NCBI RefSeq assembly: GCF_002999335.1
Contig: NW_020312136.1
Coordinates: 1-64,000, forward strand
From: Cyclospora cayetanensis
Taxonomy: Eukaryota; Apicomplexa; Conoidasida; Eucoccidiorida; Eimeriidae
Length of the DNA: 64,000 nt
Direction of reading: 5' to 3'
In this document: positions 1 through 9,800 of the stretch, piece by piece
How positions within the stretch are numbered: the stretch's first letter is position 1
How the letters are laid out: every line of letters starts with the position of its first letter
The notes under the pieces: generated by a model
Told to the model about the DNA's origin: nothing
Databases searched by the model: none
Seen by the model: only the letters and a program-made list of their open reading frames with translations
Made by a program: the position numbers and the translations under genes

Positions 1-834
1 CGCTTTTCCAGTTCCTGCTGCTGAGCCTATTGGGGCGTGTTGCGGCTGAAACCCACCGGGGGAGAAGGAGCAGCGCCAAGAGGACGCCTCTCGGAAGACA
101 CACTGGTAAACCGCAGGGCAGGCAGCACTGGATCCTTTTTTCGGGTGCTGTTGGTCAATTCTTCTTCTTAGGGTGTGTCAACAGCAGTTGATTCGTAGGT
201 GACCCAAAGAACCACACCCCCCCCCACCTCTCGATGCCCGTCTTCCTCTCTTATCCCCTCTTCTTCCTTGTCCGCGGCCCCTGTCGCTGGCCCGCGCTCT
301 CTCTCGCCACCGTCACCTGCCGCAACTGCGCCACCCCCAGTCCCTCCGCAGCGGTCCGCCCGCCTCCCCTCCCCCCCCCCCCCCCCCCCCCCGTCTTCCC
401 TTCCCTCATGCACTGCCGCCACAAATGCAAACACAAAATGACAGACACACGCATGCATGCGGAAGGGGTATACATATTTATATTGGTATGTATATGTTTA
501 TTTATTCATATTCCCTACTCCCTCTACCCTTCCGGCCTCTTGAGTGCCGCGCATAGCAGCGCAACATCCTCGCACAAAAGCAAGGCATGTAGCGAAAAGG
601 AAGACAACGAAGAGAGAGAGTGGAAGTGAGACAGAAAGGGAGGGAAAGAAACTAGAACAACACCGTTTCTTTAAAGAGAAAGAGAGAGAGACACACACAC
701 ACACACATCGATCACGCACGCTGTTGTAGGAGCGATGGCAGCCACCGATGATGCTGGAGAGGGCTGCGCCATTTTGAAGCGAACGAAGTCCTCTCTCGCA
801 GAATGCTGTGTCGCTGGTTTGTGCGCTGTGCAAC
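1..834. other. left edge, no supported gene
   Basis: I see no supportable gene here. The stretch holds a C-homopolymer run near 370-392 inside a pyrimidine-rich block (about 190-400), a GCATGCATGC motif near 452, and short AG and AC runs near 660-710. The first 160 bases could be the end of a gene lying to the left, but no domain is recognisable. Open frames over the C-run are low-complexity artefacts. Confidence 0.5.
370..392 (+). repeat. poly-C homopolymer tract
   Basis: A nearly uninterrupted run of about two dozen cytosines lies in a CT-rich stretch. The opposite strand is therefore a G-run with G-quadruplex potential. The exact length may be affected by sequencing or assembly error. Confidence 0.8.
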
Positions 835-1170
835 ATGCATCAAGCATCTGCCGATGCTGCAAAGCACGCATCATCACACATGCCGCTTCCATTCAACCTG
901 CGCTCTGTCTGTGTGCGCATAGAGGATACACTGCATGCAGCCCGCTGCGCTATAGTCCAACATGCAGGCCTCAAAAGCGGCGATCTGCAATACCCCTCAA
1001 GAGGCTTGCGCACCCCCACGAATCGCTTCCGTACCTTTAAAAGTGTGCGCTCTACAGGGAGGGCCCACGAGGTGGTGAAAGGGTGGGGTCGGTCGCTCTG
1101 GAGGGCGGCCACTGCCTTATTGGAGACAGCCCATGCATATACGCAGCAACTCACCAGCTACAGCAAGCCT
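808..1170 (+). CDS. possible first exon of an unrecognised protein
   Basis: An open frame with coding-like composition runs to a GTGAGG donor at 1171, ending in phase 0. An ATG in frame lies at 835. The residues are mixed and basic, unlike the translated repeats around it. A phase-0 acceptor at 2052-2054 opens another coding-like frame (about 2055-2166), so a gene of two or more exons reaching about 2407 is possible. I could not fix the following junctions and recognise no family. It could equally be a chance open frame or a pseudogene. Confidence 0.28.
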
Positions 1171-2407
1171 AACGTGAGGTTGCTTTGGCTACTGCTGTTG
1201 CCGTGGTTGATGCTGCCGCCTGTCCAGCAGTCACGGCTGCTCGTGCTGCTGCAGTCGCTCGTGCTGCTGCAGCGTAAGCCTCCTTCTGGGCTGCTGCCTC
1301 AGCCTGCGGAGCGCAACAAACAAAGAGGAAAGCCACCACTGGGTAGGGCGCGGTGCGTACTTGAGCGGGGTCGCACAGAATGTAGCTGCAGAATGCAGCT
1401 GCAGCCGCTAGAGCAGAAGCAGCAGCGAAAGCATGGGGTGTAGAGACACCACGGGGCACCGTGAGGCCGGGGAGGGCCATAGAACTCACGAGAAGAGAAA
1501 AAGAAAGGAGAGGCTAGGATGAGTAGCGCCAGCTGGAGTTGCTGCTGTAACTGCAGCAGCAGCAGCAGCAGCAGCAGCAGCCAGAGAACAGAGGGCCCTC
1601 TGGAGAAGCTGGCGCTTTGGGGAGAGTTCGGTTGGCGAGTCACTGCTGTTAGATATACTAATAGGGACTTGCACAAATTAAACTGCAAAGAAAGATGCAG
1701 AGATGCAGCAGCCGCAGCGGCAGCCACTGCAGCAGCAGCAGATGGTGAACGTTGTGGCTGCCGCAGCAGCAACCGCTATGCGCACAAATGTAGAAGAAAG
1801 AGATAAAGAGACACAGCAAACAGCTCAACGAACTGCACGGGATGTGCTAGGAAGAAGATGGCGTGTTGCTGCTGTTTGCTGCGGCTGCAGCAACAAAAGC
1901 GGCGCCGGAAAATCTGGGGTGTATGTATACACCCGGCTACTGTCGCGGATCGGTCGAGGCCTGCTGCTCAGTTGTATATAACCTGGATAGTGACTTTTAG
2001 TTTTCTATAGTGTTTCTTGTTTATTCTATTCACCTCCATATATGTATATCTCAGCAAACCGTAATCACCGATCCTCAAGTGCCGATTGTTGCACAGGCGG
2101 CGCGAAACACAGTGCCACAGACAACAGAGAGCCAACCGACGAGCAGCTCTGCGCTTGCTTTCCCATGTAATTGCTCATTTCATATTTGCTTACAAACAAG
2201 AGATCCTGGAGATGGAAGACGCACTCTGCTGCTGCTGCTGCCTCAGTTGCTGATATGACTTTCGCCGCTGACTCGTTGGATGTGCTCGGTGTCCACATGC
2301 GTAAAGCGCAACGCTGCCACCCACTGAATCCTACGGCAAAGCAAGTTGCACATCCATCCTCCACAGACGAATTACGACTCTATGCTCTACAGAATACTAG
2401 GCCCTAA
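1171..2407 (+). other. repeat-bearing stretch, possible introns and 3' exons
   Basis: The stretch contains a (CAG)n run near 1553-1582 and more CAG-rich sequence at 1703-1745. Coding-like frames at about 2055-2166 and 2200-2407 could be the last exons of a gene starting near 835, but their splice phases do not join cleanly. No family was recognised on either strand. Confidence 0.3.
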
Positions 2408-4370
2408 ATTGTAGCTTGCGAGACAACACAATGGGCACTGCAGTCCAGCACAGCTGCATCCACTAAAACGGCAACACCGTGTATGCAGGGCCAGTCGAAG
2501 AACTTTCATCTTGTGCTTTGTACTGGTGCGGCGCGGTTTCAATGGAAGCTTTTGCACAAAGCCAAAATGAAGTAGTACGTAGAGCAGTATGAAAGCATCC
2601 ATTCAAGTCTCCGTAGGGAAGGCACTACAGCCCCAGTACAAGCATGAAAAAGTTAGTGAGTGTTTTCGCAATAGAGATCCATCCTTAAGCTAGCGAGCGC
2701 CCTGAGGCCCCCGACTTGGAATGAGGCCGGCACCTGGGGTGTAGCAGGCCAAGCTAAACCCATACACTATCCACTACACTTAATCTGAAGAAAGAATTCG
2801 ATATAATTAACCAGTTGGCTTGCTCATTCGTATATTCCATTTGTTGCTCAGTACTGTTAGCTCGGTACCATCAGACGGAATGATGTGTGTGCGCCTGCTG
2901 GATGCTATGTGCAACTAGCTGTGGATGCCAGGACTGCCGAAGGGGAGCAGAGAAGCGTACCCTAGCTGGTTCTCCCCACTCAAGACGGGAAAATTCAAAT
3001 GAGGGGGAGAAGAAAAGCCGAGATTTCCTTTTAAATGCACTCGGTCACTTTCTTATGAGTGTGCATTAAATCTGACTACAAGTGTCCCTATATGCAGACC
3101 TAAGATACAGCGTCATAGTGGGTAGTACCATGTTGTTCAATGCTGCTGTTCTCCACGCATCCACTCATTGTGGGTGCAGTGGATCTCCAGGATTCCCTGC
3201 AAGGGCTATTTGGTTGCAATAAGGTATTTGGTAGCTAAGCACCACAATAGTAATTGGGTACCCTCTGGCGATGGAATGAGACAGTGGCAAGACGCTTCTT
3301 GGGGCAGCAGAGGCAGGCATCTAAGCTTATGTAAGTGCAGTGTTTCCACCGCCGTAGGAAAGCACGCCTTGTATGCTGATACAGAATGCGAAGGGATGCT
3401 TCGACGAGGCATTGCCAACTAGAAAAGTATGACGGCCTTAGGGATGAGGCAGTACTCGAAAATTCGATTGTCGGCTGAAGATACACCCTGCTTTGTATCC
3501 CCCAGGAAAAGAAAAACGCGCGCTTTTGGTGGCGTGCTTAGTGGAGGGAGAAGCGCGTCGACGGTCGTTGTAGTGATGGAGATGAAGCAGTCTGCCTGCA
3601 CAAGCTACTACAATCCAAGAATTCAAGCATGCCCTGACTCCTCGCATGACCCAGAGAGAAGCTCAACAGCAAGCTTCAGGGGAACTGAGAAGGCTCAAGT
3701 AGAAACCTTTGTCGAAGTCAAAACATCGGCGAACACATGGTTTATCCTCGGATTCTCTTAGGCCTATTCAAAGGGTCACATCAGATGGTCTCAAGGCGGA
3801 CGGCAACTCGGCGATGCACAGCCGACTGGTGGGACCTTCACCAGTGATGAACTAGTTGAGGTTTTAAGGCAGTTGAGCGCAGTTCTCGCGCCTTAAACTT
3901 GAAAGGAAGTACCAAATCAAATGTAGTAGCAATGGATATCGGGCCTGTGTAAAATTGCCCTTGTCTGCGGTGCAAGTTGGACGGCCTAGACAACCAAAGG
4001 GAGGCCGCGCTTGAGGCAACTTAAGCCAACTCCTAGCAATGCAGCTACTTCTTTTGGAGGAGCTGGTCTTGTTTTCCCACGCGGCTTTAAAACGCGGCGC
4101 AGGGGTTCGACTGCTGGTACACTGCGAAGCGCCAAGGAGTATGAGCAACGGGACTGAGCGTCACGGACTCAGACTGCTGGGTGGGAAAGGAGCAGCAAGG
4201 AAGCGAAAAGCCTCCTAGAGGCTACGGCGCAGGAAGGGTGCTACAGAGGATGGAGCCGCAGCTAGGGACCTACCACGGATAATTTCTGCTACGATGAAGC
4301 TCGCCTTGTCAGTCAAGAGTTGCTAGCGTCACTAGACATTCGAAAGTGAAGTAGGCCTGCTGCTATTAAA
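2408..4370. other. repeat-poor DNA with dispersed-repeat copy
   Basis: There is no gene with intact coding sequence. The composition is mixed and lacks CAG repeats. It includes one copy of a dispersed repeat (about 2883-3090) and otherwise unremarkable sequence that probably belongs to the decayed retroelement recognisable just downstream. Confidence 0.5.
2883..3090 (+). repeat. dispersed repeat copy, LTR-like
   Basis: By eye this stretch resembles 5570-5770. Both carry a short 'GTGTG...GCTG(G)ATGCTATGTGCAACTAGC' type start, then a C-rich block, a GAAGAAAAGC block, and a GTGTGCATT...TCTG end with AAGTGT shortly after. Weaker relatives occur near 13130-13260, 42630-42820 and 61070-61260. Copies lie beside retroelement coding debris, so an LTR or flanking retroelement origin is a reasonable inference. 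I could not define terminal repeats or target-site duplications. Confidence 0.5.
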
Positions 4371-5030
4371 GAAATTGGTGCAGAAGTGCCATCTGCCTCT
4401 TCACCCGTTAGTGGAGTTTCTAAGACTCAGGGATGCCGACGGGCTGCAGAACGCAAGGGCCGGCCAGGCTACAGCAGCTAAATGTTACTTCGAATCGGAA
4501 TATGGTGCTTGCAGCATGATGCGTGAATTCTATGTTGGTGCTGTGCATTGTGACTTGATCCTAGGGATGGCATGCGTGGCGTGATGAAAGGTACCGATAC
4601 TCCCATGGCTGCTTGCTGTTGATGTTAGTGCGTCAGGAGGCGCTAGGAAGGAGCAGCTAGTGGTGTTCGCAGGGACACGCGCAAAGCCGATTTCTACTTA
4701 CCCACTCTTAAATGCAACTATTCCTGTGTGCTGTTTGGACTTGTCATGCCCCTCTGTTTCAATGAACGCATCAAGCAGTTGTGAACGTTTGTCTAGGTGA
4801 ACGATTACCCGGATTCCGGCCCAGCAAGAGTGCTTGCGGCGTCTATGGCATACACTCCAGGTTGTCGTGGGACAAGCAATGGAAAGCGAAAACGCGCGTT
4901 CATTTGTTTTTCATGAGAAGAGCTTTGGTGTTGGCATTCTGTGCTTTCACTGCACAACTTGATTGCGCTAAATCCGGAAAAAAGCATCAAGGCGTGGCCT
5001 TGGAGATTAGGAAGTGCGACACCCTAGGAC
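4371..5030 (+). pseudogene. degenerate Ty3/gypsy protease-RT fragment
   Basis: The frame at about 4380-4584 reads like the C-terminal half of a retropepsin: an 'R..DADG' segment, then 'EFYVG..HCDLILGMACVA', which matches the family ending F-V-x(n)-D-x-I-L-G-M. Further on, the segment at about 4730-4775 resembles the RT 'FGL..AP..F' motif, and 4940-5010 resembles the RT segment 'LNPEKS...LG'. Stops and frame changes separate these pieces, so no functional protein is encoded. The order protease then RT on the plus strand is the expected Pol order. Integrase is not evident here. Confidence 0.6.
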
Positions 5031-5229
5031 AGTTAGCGCCGAGAACGTACTAGACGGAAGTTTCTAGTGAAACATGGTGAAGCACGCCGTGACCAGCGAA
5101 GAAGCGATTGCGGGTTTGGCTTTGTCGGGGGGGAATTTGCGACTCTGAATAATGTCAGTCGTTTTCGACGGCATTCCTCGAGTTTCCGGTTAGACTGTCC
5201 TTCATCGGCGAGTGCTCCGACTGAACTAC

Positions 5230-5420
5230 CTAACTTTCTATGAAGGCAATGCTTAATAGGTGGCCAATTGTTATTTGTAATGTGTTCTCTACACTTATTT
5301 TTGTGCGCAGGCACTCTATGGTATGTTGTCCTACAATTGAGCTTATGCCCCTTTTGGGGCTTTGAAATAGACAATGCTTATGCACCAACTGTACTTGCAC
5401 ACCCAGAGTGCTCTATGAGG
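5230..5420 (+). repeat. retroelement 3' segment, shared with 45.4-45.6 kb
   Basis: This stretch resembles 45440-45600: both contain a TTCTCTACACTT..TTT.TGCGCAGGCACTCT..GGTATGTTGTC block at the same relative position. The second copy follows integrase remains, so this is probably the 3' part of the same element family. Confidence 0.55.
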
Positions 5421-5569
5421 CGCGTTACTACTGCTAAGCCAGTTTGTGTTTTTATTCTCTGTTCAAAATGTAGTTGTTTTCTGCTGCCTCATAGCAAAAG
5501 GCTCGCTTTTCTGTCAGTAAAGCTTGGTTTTTTTCACAGTACCGTTAGTTCCATGATATCAGGAGCAGT

Positions 5570-5780
5570 GATGTGTGCATGTGTGTTGCATGCTCTATGC
5601 AACTAGCTCTGAGTGCTAGGAAGGTGAATCCACGCGCAACCTGTTTGTCCCTCTTCCCGCAGGTCGAGCAGGAACTGTGAGGCGGGTAGGCGAAGAAAAG
5701 CGGGAGTGTTTTCGGAAACCCTCGATAATTTTTGACAGGGTGTGCATTGAGTCTGGAGTCAAGTGTACCCCTAGAAAGAC
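5570..5780 (+). repeat. dispersed repeat copy, LTR-like
   Basis: Second copy of the repeat at 2883-3090, in the same orientation, about 2.7 kb away. The interval between the two copies contains the degenerate protease-RT fragment, so the two copies could be the remains of paired LTRs. Divergence is visible by eye, and boundaries are approximate. Confidence 0.5.
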
Positions 5781-6887
5781 TTTGGATAATCCGTTTTACC
5801 GCGCTTCCTTGGGTGCAGGCAGGTCAAGCCAACCTGAATGAAGTGACCAGTGCCCCCTGATTCGCCGCCTGCAAAAAGGTTGCAGTCTAAGAGGCGATGT
5901 TGGTCGTTGTTTAGAAGCATGGCTATTTATGCACAGCCACATGTATGCTCTAAACTGCTCTTAGAGCCCTAGACTGGTGTACAGTGCAAAGGGCAAGGAG
6001 CACCCGCCGGCCCTTGAAGTCCGAAGAGCTTCCTAGTGACTAGCAGAAGCACTTGGCATACTAAAGAGTGTGTGATGCAGTTCTGGCTGCGTACAGACAC
6101 CTGCGAGTCTTCTCGGGAAGCATAGGGCGCTGCTTCCCATGCATGCATGAGTTGTCGGGGATCTCTTAGAGGCATCAACTGGTACCCCCGCATATGAATC
6201 ACGTGTGGTTGGCCATGCGAGGCCGCATGCAGGGACAGGATCGTTAGCATCTACAGTTGCAGTGGAAGCACTGTGCAAAGGCGAGAGAGGCCCCTTTGAC
6301 GAGAGAGCGGGCATGCTTGCTGCTGCGGGTGTCTCGTGCTTTTTTTGCAGGAATCATGAGAAAGCAAGAACAAACGGAAAAAAGGTTGATTTTAATTTAT
6401 TCTGGAGCCTATTTAGAGGAAGATTGGGCGGCCTGTCACTCCACACCCCTTCCTAGCGGCAGCAGGTCACTTAGCCTAACAGTGCTGCGCGCAGCAGTGC
6501 AGCCACACAGCCCCCAGATTCCATTGCTGCCTTTCCAGCTGTTTGTACGGATTCAGAGGCTAGGAAGAAGATTCTATACCGAGGAGTGTGGGGTCTGCGG
6601 CTTCTGGAGAGGCGGTGCTGCTCGCAAAGCCACAAACAGGCGAGCCAGCAGAGTCGCTCGGCAGCTCACCCAACGCCACCGCGGAGGATTCAGGTTTGGT
6701 GAGCGGCCTCACGCTCTTCAAACGCAGTGCCGTTGTTGTTGCTCCTTTTTCTGACGCACTGGGGAGCAGCTGCCGCGGGATCAGCCGCTCCTTCGCCAGC
6801 GCACCCGCGAGAAGCGCAAAGTTTCGAGAGCTTTGAAATGCCCGTTTGCACGTTGCAGCATTGAGCTCGAAGGCCTACGCCTTACGG
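5781..6887 (+). other. upstream of the PP2C gene; possible 5' exon
   Basis: There is no firm gene. An open frame at about 6588-6836 has coding-like composition and a basic, Ser/Ala-rich end that could suit a mitochondrial presequence. It could be an upstream exon of the phosphatase gene, but the splice pair I tried (donor 6699, acceptor at 6858) does not match in phase. It may also be the 5' untranslated or promoter region. Confidence 0.35.
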
Positions 6888-9800
6888 ATGGCATCTCTTG
6901 GCTCAGCCCCCTATGGAGCCTTGCCTCAGCTGTCTGCTCCGCATGGCGACGCAGAGGACTGCCCTTTATCCTGTTCATCGCATGGCGTCAGCCAGGCTGC
7001 AGCGACGGCAGGAAGGGCGGCTCCTGCGGCTTCGCGAGCAGCAGAGGGAGCCTGGAGAGGACGGGGAGCTGGGGGGGGCAGGGTGCTCCCAGGACGCATT
7101 CGCGGCAGAATGATGGCAGCGCTCGGGGAAAGGGCCCCCTTGGGGGGCCCCCCGGGGGGGGCCCCCCGGTGGGGGCGTCGCTGGCGACTGCTCCCCAGGG
7201 GGCCCCTGTTGTCGCGCAGATCGCACTCGAATCCAGTGGTCGCAGCTGCCGCTGCCGCCTCTCCCCTGCTACAGTCAGGCAGCACTCCCACGTACCCCCT
7301 CAGTGGGGGGGGGAGCGCAGAAGGACTGCCAAGACAGCCTGCCCAGTTCTTCATCAAGGGATCCCTGGCTTCCCTGCGACGCAGATCGCGCAGCCACCCT
7401 CTAGACAGACTGAAGATTCCCGTGCAGGCACGGGGGTTGCTGCGGCGCCTGGGGTGGGTAGCGCATGCAAAGGGGAAGAGTCAGCAGCAGCAGCTGTTGC
7501 AGCAGGATGCAGCAGAGGGGCCGTTGGCTTTGTGGGCTGGAGGCTGCAGCACTCCTTGCGCGGGGGCACTTGAGAGCAGCGACAGCCTCTTTATATCCTG
7601 CTGCACAGACTTTCAGCTGCCGAAGCAGCTGCGCCAGCAGCGGCAGCTGCAGAGAAGGCAGCAGCGGCAGCTGCAGCAGCAGCGACAACGTGGCAGTACG
7701 GGGGCACTTGGCTTCGTCTTTTCTGCGTCCATGCAGCCTCAGCAGCAGCAGCTCCTTGCCGAGGATCTGATTCGCAAACTCGAAGCGCAGCAGCAGCAGC
7801 AGCAGCAGCAGAGCGACCGTAGGGGTGAGCATTTGTTTCTACCAGACTCCAGCAGCAGCGCTCAGCAGAAGCAGCAGCAAAAACAACAAAAACAGCAGAA
7901 GCAGCAGAAGCTGCGAAAACACCCAAAACAGCAAAAACAGCCAAAACAAGAGGAAGAGCAGGAGCAGCGGCACCAAGAGCAAGAGGAAGAGCAGGAGCAG
8001 CAGCAACAGAAAAAGCAAGAGGAAGAGCAGCAGCAGCAACGGAAAAAACAAGAAGAAGAGCGGCAGCAGCAACAGCAAAAACAGCAGCCGTATTCGCTTG
8101 CGTCTTCTCGTGAGGGGCCTTCCTCGAGCACCCACGTGAAGATGTTGCCTGCAGTAGGAAAAGAGGCCTTAAAGAAGCAGACAGAGCAGCAGCAGACAGA
8201 GCAGCAGCAGACAGAGCAGCAGCAGACAGAGCAGCAGCAGACAGAGCAGCAGCAGACAGAGCAGCAGCAACAGTTGTTGCTGCTGCCTAGATCCTCCGAA
8301 AAGGTTGTTGGTCCTGCTCCTCCTCTGTGTCTTTCGAGTTTTTGCGGCATTGCGGATGGCGTGGGTAGCTGGGGAGACTTCGGGGTGAGCGCCCACCGCT
8401 TTGCCGCTGAGCTGATGGCTCGATCTGCTCGGCTTTCCATAGCGTTGTCGAGGAAGATCAGACAGCAACGGGTGCAAGAGCAGCAGCAGCAGCTGGGGGA
8501 GCAGTCGTGTCGGCAGCAAGAGAGAAGCCTCAACAAGAGAGGCCATCGGCAGTGGAGAACTATCGCGGAAGGATCCTCTTTGGCTGCGACGGGAGACTCA
8601 CTTGCAGCAGCCTTTTTGGCTGAAGGAGCTGCCACAGGAGGCGCCTTCAGCAGCAGCTGTAGCACCAGCAGTGAGTGTAGCCTTCCCTATGGGGGAGCAG
8701 CAGACATTGCCAGGTATCTCTTGAAGCAAGCATACAGCAAGACGAAGGCGTATGGAGCCAGTACGGCGTTGCTTCTATATCTGGATTCACGAGCTCACGA
8801 GCTGGGAGTTGCGAACGTCGGAGACTGCTCGCTTTTAGTCCTCAGGTATGGCCATGCTGCCTCCCAGTGGTGAGAGAGACTGGCTGGCAGCTGTCTTCTC
8901 ATGCCTCAATCATGCCATTTACTACGCGTGCTATTAGGCGTTTTGCCGCGGTTCTACGGATACAGACACACGCCCATCTCGGCTCTGCTTGCGCGCAGCT
9001 GCATTTTACCCTCTAGACGTGTGTGTGTACATAATTTCTACGGGAAGAGACAAGAAGCCTCTCTCTTCGCTCCGCCATGAAAAGATGCTGCTTGCTGTTT
9101 GTTGCTTGTTGTTTGTTGCTTGCTGTTTGTTGCTTGCTGTTTGTTGCTTGTTGCTTGCTGTTTGTTGCTTGCTGCTTGCTGCTGCTTGCTGCGCTTGTTG
9201 CCCTCCTAGTGATCGATCTTTTTGTTTGTGGCTTTCTGCGCAGGCGCATCGCGTGCCAGAAGCAGTTCGTCGTGATTCGGAGATCTCAGACGCAGCAGCA
9301 CTATTTCAACTGCCCGTTTCAGCTGTCTCATCTACCCGACGAGCCGCTGCTGCAGCTGACGATACAGTCTCTGATCGCGGCTGCTGACACTGACACCTCC
9401 CCCGCATTAACAGCAGCCACGGAGGCAGGGGCTGCAGCAGCAGATGCCGCAGCTGTAGCAGGGGACGGAGCAGAGGATGCGCAGCGACTGCCGAGAGATG
9501 CGCCAGCGCCTCCAGCTGCAGCCTCTCAGGCAGCAGCAGTCGCAGCCCAAGCAGCAGCAGCAGCGCAAGCTGCAGCAGTCGAGGCAGCAGCAGCGGCGCA
9601 AGCTGCAGCAGCGCAGTTGCGGTGCTACACGGAGTTCGCATGGAAATCAGACGGGTTGGGGTCTTTAAACAGAATAGACACCATTGCAGAGCACCCACTC
9701 AGACTTTCCAAGAAAAACGGCAGAGCGAGCAGCAGAACGAGCAGCATTAGCGGCGACAGCATTGGCGGCGACAGCATTAGCAGCGACAGCAGCGGCATGA

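Noticed and set aside
7862..8665. Cys/Ser- and Leu-rich open frames antisense to the PP2C gene
   Set aside because: They are reverse-frame translations of CAG/CAA coding repeats in the PP2C exon.
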